DNA of 64,000 bases from Arthrobacter sp. KBS0703 (GTDB lineage Bacteria; Actinomycetota; Actinomycetes; Actinomycetales; Micrococcaceae). The position numbers and the translations under genes are program-made. Positions 18,143 through 28,213 of this stretch are shown here, piece after piece. Each line of letters starts with the position of its first letter. Positions within the stretch are counted from its first letter, which is position 1. Below the pieces are notes generated by a model. That model was not told the DNA's origin and made no database searches. It worked only from the letters and a program-made list of their open reading frames with translations. The DNA lies in assembly GCF_002008315.2 (NCBI RefSeq), contig NZ_MVDG02000001.1:1426001-1490000 (forward strand), in the 5' to 3' direction.

Positions 18143-19507
18143 TCAGCCCATAGAGTCCAGAAGCGCATCCACGCGCTCGTCGACGTTACGGAACGGGTCC
18201 TTGCAGAGGATGGTCTGGTGGGCGCGGTCATTGAGCTTCAGGTGGACCCAGTCCACGGTGTAATCGCGTCCCAGCTCCTGGGCCCTGCGCACGAAATCGC
18301 CGCGCAGCTTGGCCCGGGTGGTCTGCGGCGGTGCGTCGACCGCATCCTTGATGGCGGTCTCGTCCGTGACCCTGCGGACGGCACCCCGTGCCTGCAGGAG
18401 GTAATACAGGCCGCGGCTGCGCGAAATGTCGTGGTAGGTGAGGTCCAGCTGGGCAATCCGCGGTGCATCAAGCCCCAGCCCGTGCCGGTTGCGGTAGCTG
18501 TCCATGAGCTTTTTCTTGATGGCCCAGTCGATTTCGGTGTCGATGGTGCTCGTGTCGCCGCTTTCAATGGCACGCAGGGTCCGGCCCCACAAATCCAGGA
18601 TCAGGGGCACGTGCCGGTTGTGGGCGCCGTGCTCCTGGACGAAGGCGGTGACCTTGGTGAGGTACTCCTGCTGGATCTCCAGCGCCGTGAGCTGGCGTCC
18701 GTTGGCGAGCCGGACCAGTGCCCTGCCGCTCAGGTCATGGGAAATCTCCCGGATGCTCCGGATGGGGTTCTCCATCCGCATGTCCCGCATGATCACCCCG
18801 GCCTCAATCATGCGCAGGATCAGGTCAACGGTGCCGACCTTGAGCAGTGCCGTGGTCTCCGACATGTTCGAGTCGCCGACAATCACGTGGAGGCGGCGGT
18901 AGAACTCGGCGTCCGCGTGCGGCTCGTCACGCGTGTTGATGATCGGGCGGGAGCGGGTGGTCGCGGAGGAGACACCCTCCCAGATGTGGTCAGCGCGCTG
19001 AGAGAAGGCGTAGGTGGCGCCATGGGGCGTCTTGAGGATCTTGCCGGCGCCGGCGATGAGCTGGCGGGTGACAAGGAACGGGATGAGGATTTCGGCCAGC
19101 CGGGTGAACTCGCCCCGTCGCGGTATGAGGTAGTTCTCGTGGCTGCCGTAGGAGTTGCCGGCGGAGTCCGTGTTGTTCTTGAACAGGTAGACCGTGCCGT
19201 TGAATCCCTCGGCCGCGAGCCTGGACTGGGCTTCGTCCACGAGGTCGTCAAGAATGAGTTCGCCGGCCCGGTCGTGGGCAATCAGTTGGGCCAGGTCATC
19301 GCATTCGGCGGTGGCGTACTCCGGGTGCGAGCCGACATCGAGGTACAGGCGGGACCCGTTGGTGAGAAAGACATTCGAGGAGCGCCCCCAGCTGACTACC
19401 TTCCGGAACAGGTACCGGGCCACTTCCTCGGGCGCGAGCGGGCGCGAATCAGGGCTCGAATAGGAGATGCCGAATTCGGTCTCAATACCGAAGATCCTCT
19501 TGTCCAT
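18143..19507 (-). CDS. pafA: Pup-protein ligase PafA
   Basis: 454 aa. It ligates the C-terminal glutamate of Pup to lysines of target proteins using ATP. Seen: the N-terminal [11 protein letters not shown] with the ATP/Mg glutamates, [18 protein letters not shown], the family signature [21 protein letters not shown], and [31 protein letters not shown]. It is homologous to Dop encoded nearby but shorter and without Dop's extra loop. It starts only 1 bp after the prcA stop, implying translational coupling within the proteasome operon. Confidence 0.97.
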   Translation of the reverse strand: MDKRIFGIETEFGISYSSPDSRPLAPEEVARYLFRKVVSWGRSSNVFLTNGSRLYLDVGSHPEYATAECDDLAQLIAHDRAGELILDDLVDEAQSRLAAEGFNGTVYLFKNNTDSAGNSYGSHENYLIPRRGEFTRLAEILIPFLVTRQLIAGAGKILKTPHGATYAFSQRADHIWEGVSSATTRSRPIINTRDEPHADAEFYRRLHVIVGDSNMSETTALLKVGTVDLILRMIEAGVIMRDMRMENPIRSIREISHDLSGRALVRLANGRQLTALEIQQEYLTKVTAFVQEHGAHNRHVPLILDLWGRTLRAIESGDTSTIDTEIDWAIKKKLMDSYRNRHGLGLDAPRIAQLDLTYHDISRSRGLYYLLQARGAVRRVTDETAIKDAVDAPPQTTRAKLRGDFVRRAQELGRDYTVDWVHLKLNDRAHQTILCKDPFRNVDERVDALLDSMG

Positions 19508-19508
19508 T

Positions 19509-20216
19509 TCAGTTCTCCTCAGCCAGCAGTTCCATGACGTCGACGTCGGACAACCTGCGGAAGGCCCGGCGGGTTCCCCTGCTGCTTTCGGAGCCGCGGT
19601 CCAGCACGGCCACCTCCAGGGCCCTTGCCGGGAGCTCGGGCGACTCCTTGTCCGTCACTAGGCCCTTCACGGCGAGGCGGATGGCCGCCGCGAAGGAAAG
19701 ATTACGGTGCCAGCCGGCCTCTACCGCGCCTGAGACTTTGTCGGCCTGCCCGCCCATCACGATGAAGCCGTGCTCGTCGGCGATCGAGCCGTCGAACGTC
19801 AGCCGGTAGAGGTGGTCGCGGTCCTGGGACGCTCCCACCTCTGCCACGGCTAGCTCCACCTCGAAGGGCTTCTGCTCCGCAGTGAAGACGGCACCCAGGC
19901 TCTGCGCGTAGACGCTGGCGAGGCCCCGCGCGGTCACGTCGTCGCGGTCGTAGGAATACCCGCGGACGTCGGCGTAACGGACCCCGGCCTGGCGGAGGCT
20001 TTCAAATTCGTTGTACTTGCCGACGGCCCCGAATGCGATTTTGTCGTAGATCTCGCCGATTTTGTGGAGCGAGGGAGACGGGTTTTCGGCCACGAGCGCG
20101 ATGCCGTCCTCGCAGCTCACGACGATCACCGACCGGCCCCGCGCGATGCCCTTCCGTGCGAAGTCCGCACGGTCCTTCATCAGCTGTTCGGGTGAGACAT
20201 AGAACTGCTGGGTCAT
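19509..20216 (-). CDS. prcA: 20S proteasome alpha subunit
   Basis: 235 aa. Forms the outer rings and gate of the bacterial 20S core. Seen: the gate segment [58 protein letters not shown], and [21 protein letters not shown]. There is no catalytic N-terminal threonine, as expected for alpha. The ATG at 20216 overlaps nothing but lies just 1 bp after the prcB stop (TGACATG), so the subunits are co-translated. Longer in-frame extensions run back into prcB and are rejected. Confidence 0.97.
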   Translation of the reverse strand: MTQQFYVSPEQLMKDRADFARKGIARGRSVIVVSCEDGIALVAENPSPSLHKIGEIYDKIAFGAVGKYNEFESLRQAGVRYADVRGYSYDRDDVTARGLASVYAQSLGAVFTAEQKPFEVELAVAEVGASQDRDHLYRLTFDGSIADEHGFIVMGGQADKVSGAVEAGWHRNLSFAAAIRLAVKGLVTDKESPELPARALEVAVLDRGSESSRGTRRAFRRLSDVDVMELLAEEN

Positions 20217-20217
20217 G

Positions 20218-21039
20218 TCAGGCCTCCCGCCGGGCAGCTGCCCTGGACTCGATGATGGTCCCGGCGACGGCGGCGAGTTCGCGTTCGGCGACGCGCCTCG
20301 CGCCGGCACGGTTGACGGTGTAGACGACGGGCCACAGCTGGCGGACAGGGTCCGGGCCGCCGGTGGCCGAGTCGTCGTCGGCCGCATCGTAGAGGGACTC
20401 GACGGCGACCGAGACGGCTTCGTCCTCCATCAGGTTGGGGCGCCAGAGCTTCTTCAGGGCTCCGCGGGCGAACATCGAGCCGGAGCCGACGGCGTGGTGC
20501 TCCTGCTCCTCGTACCGGCCGCCGGTCACGTCGTAGGAGAACAGCCGGCCCACCCCGGCGGCGGTGTCGAAGCCGGCGAACAGCGGCACCACGGCGAGAC
20601 CCTGCAGTGCCATGGGCAGATTTCCGCGGATCATCGCGCCGAGCCTGTTGGCTTTGCCGTCCAGGCTCAGCAGCGTTCCCTCGATCTTTTCGTAATGCTC
20701 CAGCTCAACCTGGAAAAGCCGCGTCAGGTCGATGGCGATGCCGGCCGTCCCGGCGATGCCGAGCACCGAGTACTGGTCTGCGGGAAAGACCTTCTCAATG
20801 TGGCGGCTGGCGATGATGTTGCCCATCGTGGCCCGGCGGTCACCCGCCATGACGACGCCGCCCGCATACGTCATGGCGACGATCGTGGTGGCGTGAGGCA
20901 CCTGCAGCGGCTGACTTGCCGACGGGCCGAACTCGAAGGGACGGTTATAGGGAAGCAGTTCCGGACGGTCGCGTTGGAGATGCTCAGTGAACGACGACGT
21001 CGCGTTGGCGGCTACCTTGTTGGCTGTTGTCTCCTGCAC
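20218..21039 (-). CDS. prcB: 20S proteasome beta subunit
   Basis: 273 aa including a propeptide of about 50 residues. The propeptide is cleaved before Thr51 in [23 protein letters not shown], which becomes the catalytic N-terminal nucleophile. The conserved GDRRAT and the [15 protein letters not shown] segments confirm the assignment. It lies 85 bp after pup and 1 bp before prcA. Confidence 0.97.
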   Translation of the reverse strand: MQETTANKVAANATSSFTEHLQRDRPELLPYNRPFEFGPSASQPLQVPHATTIVAMTYAGGVVMAGDRRATMGNIIASRHIEKVFPADQYSVLGIAGTAGIAIDLTRLFQVELEHYEKIEGTLLSLDGKANRLGAMIRGNLPMALQGLAVVPLFAGFDTAAGVGRLFSYDVTGGRYEEQEHHAVGSGSMFARGALKKLWRPNLMEDEAVSVAVESLYDAADDDSATGGPDPVRQLWPVVYTVNRAGARRVAERELAAVAGTIIESRAAARREA

Positions 21040-21124
21040 TGGTGCACTCCTTCAACGTGGTGATTCAGCGGCTGTCCGGTACCTCAGGCCTCCGTGCCCG
21101 GTGCGGGTTGGCGGCGCTGCCGGA

Positions 21125-21325
21125 CTACTGTCCGCCCTTTTGCACGAACGCCCGGACGAACTCTTCCGCATTGGATTCCAGGACGCCGTCGATCTCGTCC
21201 AGGAGATCGTCAACGCCCTGCGTTGATGCGGATGCCTGTCCCTCGGCCGGTGCCGGCGGTGCGGCGACTTCTTCCTCGACCTCGCTGTCGCGTGGCTGCG
21301 GCTGCTGTTGCTCCTGCCCTGCCAT
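21125..21325 (-). CDS. pup: Prokaryotic ubiquitin-like protein Pup
   Basis: 66 aa, Gln/Glu-rich and predicted disordered, with the helical Mpa/Arc-binding segment STQGVDDLLDEIDGVLESNAEEFVRAFVQKGGQ and the terminal GGQ. The final Gln must be deamidated by Dop to Glu before PafA can ligate it. Two ATGs are in frame; I choose the inner one (MAGQEQQQ) because AAGGAG is 6 nt upstream of it, while the outer ATG directly abuts that site with no spacing. Confidence 0.96.
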   Translation of the reverse strand: MAGQEQQQPQPRDSEVEEEVAAPPAPAEGQASASTQGVDDLLDEIDGVLESNAEEFVRAFVQKGGQ

Positions 21326-21343
21326 GTTCATCTCCTTCTTTCA

Positions 21344-21365
21344 GTCCCGCCGCTTCCGGCGGGAC
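21344..21365 (-). promoter_or_regulatory. Hairpin between dop and pup
   Basis: Perfect 9-bp stem GTCCCGCCG/CGGCGGGAC with a 4-nt loop. It lies just upstream of the pup ribosome site and after the dop stop. In the transcript the loop is GAAG. No T-run follows, so it is more likely an mRNA processing or stability element, or a partial attenuator, that raises pup relative to dop (inference). Confidence 0.5.
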
Positions 21366-21411
21366 ATCCTGTATGCCAATATTGCCACGCAAAGCGGCTC
21401 TTCGGGACGCT

Positions 21412-23085
21412 TTATGCCGGTGGCGGAGCCGGTGCTGATCCGAGCAGTTCCGCAAGGAAGGGACCGGCCTCGCGGTGCCGGGCAAACAGGGGCCCGGTCA
21501 GCGCTTTCGTGCCGCGCAGCGGCTCCCGCGTGGGGACGCGCTGCAGCCTGCCGTACCCCGGCACATCGAAGATCACCGAGTCCCAGCTGGCGCCCACCAC
21601 GTCCTTGCTGAAGCTGCTGACGCAGCGTCCGCGGAAGTAAGCCCGCGTGTCCGACGGCGGTTCCGTCACCGCGGCGGCGATGTCGGCGTCGTTCACTATC
21701 CGCTGCATGCGGCCCCTTGCCAGCAGCCGGTAGTACAGACCCTTTTCGGGCCGGATGTCCGCCCACTGCAGATCGACCAGGCCCAGGCGGGCGTCGTCCC
21801 AGTCGAGGCCGTCGCGCTGACGGTACCCCTCCAGGATGGAGAGCTTGGCCAGCCATTCCACGGACGTGGCTGCTGCGGCGCGGTCGCTGTCCAGCTGCGT
21901 GAGTGTGGCGGCCCAACGGTCCAGCACGGCGTGGGTGTGGCCGTCGCCGTCCACGGCATCGGCAACGCCGGTGTCCTGCGCGAGCTTGGCGGCAGCCTCG
22001 TGATACATCCACTGGAGGTCCAGGGCCGTCACGCGGCGGCCGTCCAGCAGCCGGATCTTTGCGGTCAGCGAGGTGTCGTGGCTGACGGCCTGCAGGGCGG
22101 CCACCGGCTCGTGGACTTCAATCTTCGGAGCCAGGCCGGCCTCGATCAGGCTGAGCACCATCGCCGTGGTGCCGAACTTGAGGTAGTTGGACACCTGGCT
22201 GAGGTTCGCGTCGCCGATGATCACATGCAGGCGGCGGTACTTGTCCGCGGTGGCGTGCGGTTCGTCGCGGGTGTTGATGATGGGGCGGCGGATGGTGGTC
22301 TCAAGGCCCACTTCCGCCTCGAAGAAGTCCGCCCGTTGGCTGATCTGGTAGCCCGGGCGGGAGCTGTCCTGGCCGATTCCCACCCGCCCCGAGCCGCAGA
22401 TGATCTGGCGGGTCACGAAGAACGGGGTCAGCCCGCGCACGATGTCGCCGAAAGGGACCGAGCGGGGCATGAGGTAGTTTTCGTGGCTGCCGTAGGACAC
22501 CGACTTGTTGTCGGTGTTGTTCTTGTAGAGGTTGACGGCGGGGAGTTCGGTGTCGGCGGCCAGCCTCCGGACGGCGGACAGCGCCACGAGGTCCCCTGCG
22601 GCATCCCAGGCCACGGCGGCGGCCGGGTTGGTCACCTCCGGGCTCGAGTACTCCGGATGGGCGTGGTCCACGTAGAGCCGTGCCCCGTTGCCGAGGACCA
22701 TGTTCATCAGGAGCGAGCCGGACTCGTCTTCGCCGTCAAGTTCAAGCTCGTCGCGTCCGTAGGCCAGCGCCACCGCCTCGGCATCAAGCACCGGAGGCTG
22801 GTCGGTCAGCTGGCTCGGATGGGCCTGCCCCCGTTCCAGGGTCCAGCCCCGGGCGTCATGCAGCGGCTCCTCATCCGTGTAGTCCCACCGGGTTTCGGCC
22901 CCGCCGGCGGCCCGGAGCCGGGTGACCTGCGCATAGGCCTGGACCACCCGCGCCGACATCATGGTGGCGTTGGCCCCCGGAGCGGACGGCGCATGGATGC
23001 CGTATTCGGTTTCCGACCCCATCACCCGCATCGCGCCTCCGGCGGGCAGGGCTCCCCCCTGCGCCAGCCCGGAACCGGCCGTCAC
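21412..23085 (-). CDS. dop: Pup deamidase/depupylase Dop
   Basis: Deamidates the Pup C-terminal Gln and also removes Pup from substrates. Seen: [73 protein letters not shown], and [31 protein letters not shown]. The pattern is homologous to PafA with the Dop-specific loop near residues 80-100. A GTG start at 23085 overlaps the arc stop by 4 bp (GTGA), giving 557 aa. The ATG of [11 protein letters not shown] about 18 codons later matches the mycobacterial protein start and is an equal candidate. Confidence 0.95.
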   Translation of the reverse strand: MTAGSGLAQGGALPAGGAMRVMGSETEYGIHAPSAPGANATMMSARVVQAYAQVTRLRAAGGAETRWDYTDEEPLHDARGWTLERGQAHPSQLTDQPPVLDAEAVALAYGRDELELDGEDESGSLLMNMVLGNGARLYVDHAHPEYSSPEVTNPAAAVAWDAAGDLVALSAVRRLAADTELPAVNLYKNNTDNKSVSYGSHENYLMPRSVPFGDIVRGLTPFFVTRQIICGSGRVGIGQDSSRPGYQISQRADFFEAEVGLETTIRRPIINTRDEPHATADKYRRLHVIIGDANLSQVSNYLKFGTTAMVLSLIEAGLAPKIEVHEPVAALQAVSHDTSLTAKIRLLDGRRVTALDLQWMYHEAAAKLAQDTGVADAVDGDGHTHAVLDRWAATLTQLDSDRAAAATSVEWLAKLSILEGYRQRDGLDWDDARLGLVDLQWADIRPEKGLYYRLLARGRMQRIVNDADIAAAVTEPPSDTRAYFRGRCVSSFSKDVVGASWDSVIFDVPGYGRLQRVPTREPLRGTKALTGPLFARHREAGPFLAELLGSAPAPPPA

Positions 23086-24830
23086 AGGTACTGGCCCGTG
23101 CTGGGCATCGTCTCGATGGATTTGCCTGGCTCCTGCCCGGCCTTGCCCTGGACGATCGTGCGGATGTACGTGATGCGCTCACCCTTCTTGCCCGAGATGC
23201 GTGCCCAGTCATCCGGGTTGGTGGTGTTCGGCATGTCCTCATGCTCGCGGAACTCATCGACCACCGCGCGGAGCAGGTGGTCGATCCGCAGGCCCTTCTG
23301 CTGCGTGGTCAGCAGATCCTTGATGGCATATTTCTTGGCACGGTCCACGACGTTCTGCACCACTGCGCCGGAGTTGAAGTCCTTGAAGTACAGCATCTCG
23401 GTATCGCCGTTGGCATAGGTGACCTCGAGGTACTCGTTGGACTTTTCCGTGGAGTACATGGCTTCGACGGTCCGCTGGATCATGGCGTCGACGGTTGCCT
23501 GCACGTCGCCCTCGTGCTCGGCGAGGTCGTCCTCATGGAACGGAAGGTCGGGGGTGATGTACTTCTTGAAGATGTCGGCCGCCGCTTCCGCGTCGGGACG
23601 CTGGATCTTGACCTTCACGTCCAGGCGGCCGGGACGCAGGATGGCGGGGTCAATCATGTCCTCGCGGTTCGACGCGCCGATGACAATCACGTTGTCCAGC
23701 CGTTCCACGCCGTCGATTTCGCTGAGGAGCTGCGGAACGATGGTGGTTTCGACGTCGGACGAGATGCCCGTGCCGCGGGTGCGGAACAGGGAATCCATCT
23801 CATCGAAGAACACCACGACGGGGCTGCCGTCCGAGGCCTTCTCCCGGGCCCGGGAAAAGATCAGCCTGATGTGGCGTTCGGTTTCGCCGACGTACTTGTC
23901 GAGGAGCTCCGGGCCCTTGATGTTGAGGAAGTAGCTCTTCAGGTCGATGTTGCCGGAGCGTTCGGCCGCGCGGGCCGCGAGGGAATTCGCCACGGCCTTG
24001 GCGATCAGCGTCTTGCCGCAGCCGGGAGGGCCGTACAGCAGGATGCCCTTGGGCGCCTTAAGCCCGTGTTCGCGGTACAGGTCGGGGTGCAGGAACGGCA
24101 GCTCGATGGCGTCGCGGATCTGTTCGATCTGCGGGCCCAGGCCGCCGATGTCCTCGTACGTGATGTCCGGAACTTCCTCGAGGACGAGGTTTTCCACCTC
24201 GGACCGCGGGACCTTTTCCAGGGCATAGCCGGTGCGGGAGTCGATGGACAGCGCATCGCCCACGCGGAGCTTCTCCGCCAGGAGCGGCCCGGCGAGCCGG
24301 ATCACGCGCTCTTCGTCCGCCCGGCCAAGGACCAGCGCACGGTCCGGGCCCAGCAGTTCCTTGAGCGTGACGAGTTCCCCGGCGCGTTCGTACCCGAGGC
24401 CTGCCACCACCAGGAGTGCCTCGTTCAGGAGGACTTCCTGGCCGACGGCAAGCTGGTTCATGTTGACCAGCGGGCTGATGCCCACCCGCATTTTCCGGCC
24501 GGCGTTGAAAATATCCACCGATTCCTCGGTGGCGGCCTGGCCGCTGCTGCCGGCGGTGGCCTGTCTTCTGGGGTTCAGCTGGAGGATGGTGCCGAAGCTG
24601 TACGGCGGCTGCCCCTCCTGGTCAAGGGCGTTCTTCAGCCTCAGGATTTCCGATTTTGCCGTTTCCAGCATCGCCACGAGCTTGGTGTTGTTCTGCGTGG
24701 CAGCCGCCAACTGACGGTCGATATGCCGCAGCTTATCCCGGAGGATGTTGACCTGCCGGTCCGCGACAGACAGCTCGTTGGCCGCCTGCTCGGCCGGCGT
24801 AGGTACGGAGTCGTTGTTCGGCGTCTCCAT
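23082..24830 (-). CDS. arc: Proteasome-associated AAA+ ATPase Arc/Mpa
   Basis: 582 aa hexameric unfoldase that binds Pup through its N-terminal coiled coil and threads substrates into the proteasome. Coiled coil at about 20-72; tandem OB folds at about 75-205; Walker A GPPGCGKT (267-274) and Walker [10 protein letters not shown] (338-346). The C-terminus is GQYL, the motif that docks into the alpha ring and opens the gate. Its stop overlaps the dop start. It lies 82 bp downstream of trmI, the same order as in mycobacteria (trmI-mpa-dop-pup). Confidence 0.97.
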   Translation of the reverse strand: METPNNDSVPTPAEQAANELSVADRQVNILRDKLRHIDRQLAAATQNNTKLVAMLETAKSEILRLKNALDQEGQPPYSFGTILQLNPRRQATAGSSGQAATEESVDIFNAGRKMRVGISPLVNMNQLAVGQEVLLNEALLVVAGLGYERAGELVTLKELLGPDRALVLGRADEERVIRLAGPLLAEKLRVGDALSIDSRTGYALEKVPRSEVENLVLEEVPDITYEDIGGLGPQIEQIRDAIELPFLHPDLYREHGLKAPKGILLYGPPGCGKTLIAKAVANSLAARAAERSGNIDLKSYFLNIKGPELLDKYVGETERHIRLIFSRAREKASDGSPVVVFFDEMDSLFRTRGTGISSDVETTIVPQLLSEIDGVERLDNVIVIGASNREDMIDPAILRPGRLDVKVKIQRPDAEAAADIFKKYITPDLPFHEDDLAEHEGDVQATVDAMIQRTVEAMYSTEKSNEYLEVTYANGDTEMLYFKDFNSGAVVQNVVDRAKKYAIKDLLTTQQKGLRIDHLLRAVVDEFREHEDMPNTTNPDDWARISGKKGERITYIRTIVQGKAGQEPGKSIETMPSTGQYL

Positions 24831-24912
24831 GATGCATCAGCCCCTTCCTGCACTTCTCTTAAGACCATAGCCCCAAGTCGGCGGGTACTGCTGACGACAT
24901 CCGAAATGCGGA

Positions 24913-25980
24913 CTAGTTTGTGATCTCCGGATCATCCTTGACGTTGGTGCCCGCGATGGCGTCCCTGGCCGCGCGCCGCAGTTTCTTGTCAGAAACCAGG
25001 CGTTCTCCCACCGCGCCCGGTGTCCAGGCGTTGACGTCCTCTTCGTTGAAGTCCGTCTTGGACGGGCGCCGCTTTACGGAGATTCCGGTGACGCCGTCGG
25101 CGAGACGGCGGGTGACCAGCAGGAAGCCGGTGTGGGCGACCATCCTGTGGTCCGGGCGTACCGCGAGGCCCTCAAGATGCCAGCCGCGGACCATGGATTC
25201 CCAGGCATCCGGTTCGGTGAAGCGGCCGTCCGCGCGGATGGCCTCGGCAGTGCGCGAGAGCTGGGTGACAGTGGCAACGTAGTTGATCCAGACGCCGCCC
25301 GGGGCGAGGACCGTGGCGACGGCGTCGAGGCATTCCCATGGGGCCAGCATGTCGAGCACCACGCGGTCGATCGAGCCGGGTTCTTCAGTCCGGACCACTT
25401 CCTCTTGGAAATCTCCCAGCGAGATTTTCCAGGCCGGATGCGGGCCGCCGAAGATGGTTTCCACGTTGCCGCGGGCGATCGCGGCGAATTCCTCGCGGCG
25501 TTCGAAGGAGTGAAGGTAGCCGTGGTCGCCTACGGCGCGGAGCAGCGAGATGGAGAGCGCACCGGATCCCACGCCGGCTTCCACCACCCTGGCGCCGGGG
25601 AAGATGTCCGCCATGGTGACGATCTGGCCGGCATCCTTGGGGTACACCACGGCGGCACCGCGGGGCATCGACAGGACGAAGTCGGACAGCAGGGGCCGAA
25701 GGGTCTGGTACTGCTGCCCCACGTTGTTGACCACTACGGAGCCGTCAACCTTGCCGATGATTTCGTCGTGGTTCAGGAATCCGCGGTGGGTGTGGAACGC
25801 TCCGCCGGCTTCCAGGCTGATCGTATTCATGCGCCCGCGCTCGTCCGTCAGCTGGACGCGTTCACCTTCGCGGAAGGGGCCTCGCCGCCGGGCAGCGCCG
25901 ACCGGCTGATCCCCCGTGCCGGCCGTCCCGGCGTCCGGCTGGGCAGTGCTGGTCCCGTTGGCGGCAGATTCGCTGCTCAT
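24913..25980 (-). CDS. trmI: tRNA (adenine-N1)-methyltransferase TrmI
   Basis: 355 aa, SAM-dependent and cytoplasmic, methylating adenine 58 in the T loop of tRNAs. Seen: an N-terminal beta domain (GPFREGERVQLTDERGRMNTISLEAGGAFHTHRGF), YPKDAGQIVTMADIFPGARVVEAGVGSGALSISLLRAVG (motif I), and DRVVLDMLAPWECLDAV (motif IV region). The start is set at the ATG of MSSESAANG because CAGGAGCGAGGAA lies upstream; the frame extends 32 codons further without a ribosome site. The extra N-terminal 30 residues before the core are low-complexity. Confidence 0.93.
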   Translation of the reverse strand: MSSESAANGTSTAQPDAGTAGTGDQPVGAARRRGPFREGERVQLTDERGRMNTISLEAGGAFHTHRGFLNHDEIIGKVDGSVVVNNVGQQYQTLRPLLSDFVLSMPRGAAVVYPKDAGQIVTMADIFPGARVVEAGVGSGALSISLLRAVGDHGYLHSFERREEFAAIARGNVETIFGGPHPAWKISLGDFQEEVVRTEEPGSIDRVVLDMLAPWECLDAVATVLAPGGVWINYVATVTQLSRTAEAIRADGRFTEPDAWESMVRGWHLEGLAVRPDHRMVAHTGFLLVTRRLADGVTGISVKRRPSKTDFNEEDVNAWTPGAVGERLVSDKKLRRAARDAIAGTNVKDDPEITN

Positions 25981-26112
25981 GAATATTCCTCGCTCCTGTA
26001 AAGCTGTGTTTGCCGTGCCCCGTAGCGGCGCGGCGGGGGTGCGCCGTTTATCGGCTGCCGATTTCACGACCGGCACGTAACTCTACCGGTTCCGGTCCTG
26101 CGGCCGGGTGTT

Positions 26113-27293
26113 TTAGCGGGTTGCCTTGCCTGTAATGACCGTCACCACGGTGGACTGGCGCAGGAGACCTGTGACCCGGCCCTTGTGGTCGATCACCGCA
26201 TAATCGTGGCCCTCCAGCTGGGCGAGATACTGGAGTAGTTCCTGGCCCTTGGACCACTCAGGCACATAGGCCCCTGTCTCTTATACACATCTAGATGTGT
26301 ATAAGAGACAGGGGGCTACGGCGCTGGCGGCGTGGCGGCCGCTGCCGACGCCGGAACCGCCGCCAGCGCCGCCGGGTCAACCACGCTGGTGGGCCTGCCG
26401 TCCGGTGCGTAGAGTACGACGGCGGGCCCGCCGCCCGCTGTCACCTGGAGGACGTCGGCGACAGTCGCCGATTCAGGAAGTCCGACCGCCGGTTCAGCCA
26501 GTGCTGCGGCGCTGACGAGGTGCAGCCTGCTGCGCAGGCGGCCCTGCTGGATGGAGGCGGAAGCGCCCATCCAGAGGAATCCGCACACCAGCACGGTAAT
26601 GAGCATGGTGCTGGTGTCCGGTTCGCCTCCGCGGAGCAGCGGGAGGGCAACGAACCACAGGGCCAGTGCGATCACGATGATGCGCCCGCCCCAGCCCGCG
26701 GCGATGGTGCCCTTGGCGTGGCTGCCGGTGACCTTCCAGACGGCGGATTCCACCAGCCTGCCGCCGTCCAGCGGCAGCCCGGGCAGCACATTGAAGATGC
26801 CGATCACGAGGTTGGCCCAGAGGAAGATGTTGGTCAGGATGTCCGCCACGCCGGTCGGGTGGAGGGAAGAGACCACAAGCCAGGTCCCACCCGCCAGCGC
26901 GAAGTTCGCGGCCGGGCCGGCCAGCGCCACGAGCACGGAACGCCCTGGCGTGGCCGTGAAGCTCTCGAATTGGGTGTGGCCGCCCCAGAGGTTGAGGACG
27001 ATCTTCTCGCTGGGCCAGCCGTACATCTTCGCCGTCAGGGCGTGGGCCAACTCGTGGACCAGCACCGAGATCAGCAGAAGCAGGGCGTAGGCGAAGGCCA
27101 CGTAGTAGGCTCCGGCACCCAGTGCGGGGTTTCTGAACGCCAGCACAGGTCCGTAGGCGGCCACGGTGAAGGCGGCGATAACAAACCAGGAATAGGCAAG
27201 GATGACGGGAATGCCAGCAATCCTGCCCAGCGGGATGCCTTCGCCAAAGCTGCGGCGCCGGGGCCGCTGTCCGGTTGAAGCGGGATCAGACAC
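26113..27293 (-). pseudogene. Site-2 protease with C-terminal CBS domain, broken by adapter pair
   Basis: Membrane-embedded zinc metalloprotease (M50 family) that cleaves within the membrane. The N-terminal part (27293, GTG start, to 26312) has VHELAHAL (HExxH) and NVLPGLPLDGGRL (NxxPxxPLDGG), several membrane helices, and the first CBS repeat (ALAEPAVGLPESATVADVLQVTAGGGPAVV). The palindromic adapter at 26274-26311 then interrupts the second CBS repeat. Its C-terminal part resumes in another frame at 26271 (AYVPEWSKGQELLQYLAQLE, then DYAVIDHKGRVTGLLRQSTV) and stops at 26113. The apparent TAG stop at 26316-26318 and the frame change are likely consequences of the bad joint. The HAD hydrolase gene precedes it by 11 bp. 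Confidence 0.82.
26274..26311. other. Palindromic pair of Tn5 mosaic ends (adapter junction)
   Basis: Third copy of the same 38-bp palindrome. The native sequence on either side is C/G-only (GGCCC before, GGGGC after), which may have been a difficult GC run for assembly. It breaks the site-2 protease gene. Confidence 0.97.
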
Positions 27294-27304
27294 GGGCTGG
27301 CTCC

Positions 27305-28033
27305 TTAGTTGACGCTGTCCAGCGTTGAGGCGCGGGCATGGGTCCCGTGCCGAAGCGCAACAAGCTCCTCAAGGTCTGCCACGGTGCGGTTTTCCAGGGA
27401 ATCCCACATGGCCCGGCGGGGATCTTCGGGCAGCGGCACGATGTGCGGAATGGCGACCGTCACCGCTCCGGACGCCACGGCGGCCGCGACGCCGGGGGCT
27501 GAGTCCTCCAGGGCCACGCAGTGTGCCGCGGTGAGCCCGGGGTCTTGGCGCTGCAGCAGTTCGACGGCCTTGAGATACGCCTCCGGGTGCGGTTTGCCCT
27601 GCGTGACGGTGTCGCCGGTCACCAGGAACTCGAAGTAGGGCCGCGGAAGGCTCTCAACGATCTCCCGGGCGAGGGGTGTCTCTGACATGGTCACAAGGGC
27701 ACAACGCACGCCGGCGGTGAAAAGTTCATCGAGGAGTTCGCGGGCACCGGGCCGCCACGGGACGTGGCGACGCACCCGGCTGATGACCTGCGCCGTCAGC
27801 GTGTCGATGATTTCCCGGACCTCCAGCTGCACGCCGGCACGCTGCAGGATGCCGGCGGAATGGACCAGCGATTGGCCTACGAGCTGCATGGCCTGCTCAT
27901 GGGACCACGTTCCGCCATGGGCCTCAACGAGGCCGTGTTCGGCCTCAATCCAGTAGGGTTCGGTGTCGACGATGGTGCCGTCCATGTCCCATAAAACGGC
28001 TTTGAGCAGGGGCTGTGCGGCAGAAGATTGCAT
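27305..28033 (-). CDS. HAD-superfamily hydrolase (phosphatase/phosphatase-like)
   Basis: 242 aa from the ATG giving MQSSAAQPLLKAVLWDMDGT. Motif I DMDGTIVDTEP with nucleophile and acid/base Asp, motif II-type VTMSET, motif III Lys in GKPHPEAYLKA, and motif IV ALEDSAPGV are all present, the pattern of subfamily I beta-phosphoglucomutase/phosphatase-like enzymes. The substrate is unknown. It is divergent from the PAC2 gene with 180 bp between, and its stop lies 11 bp before the site-2 protease start. Confidence 0.9.
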   Translation of the reverse strand: MQSSAAQPLLKAVLWDMDGTIVDTEPYWIEAEHGLVEAHGGTWSHEQAMQLVGQSLVHSAGILQRAGVQLEVREIIDTLTAQVISRVRRHVPWRPGARELLDELFTAGVRCALVTMSETPLAREIVESLPRPYFEFLVTGDTVTQGKPHPEAYLKAVELLQRQDPGLTAAHCVALEDSAPGVAAAVASGAVTVAIPHIVPLPEDPRRAMWDSLENRTVADLEELVALRHGTHARASTLDSVN

Positions 28034-28213
28034 GGTCCCCAGTCTACGGGGCGGCTGCACGGCGCTTTCCCCGACGGGCCCCGCCTACGCCCTCGGCGAA
28101 TATCAGCGGGACTGTGCGGCGTCCCGGGCCTCCCCGGCCGCCCGGCGCCGTTGTCTGTATCTATGGCGGTTCATTGAATGCATCGGGAACGGTTGTGGAC
28201 GTAGGGTGAAGGG

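Noticed and set aside
18218..19537. A 439-codon frame antisense to pafA (and similar long ones opposite dop and arc)
   Set aside because: Shadow frames typical of high-GC coding DNA; the sense proteins are unmistakable.
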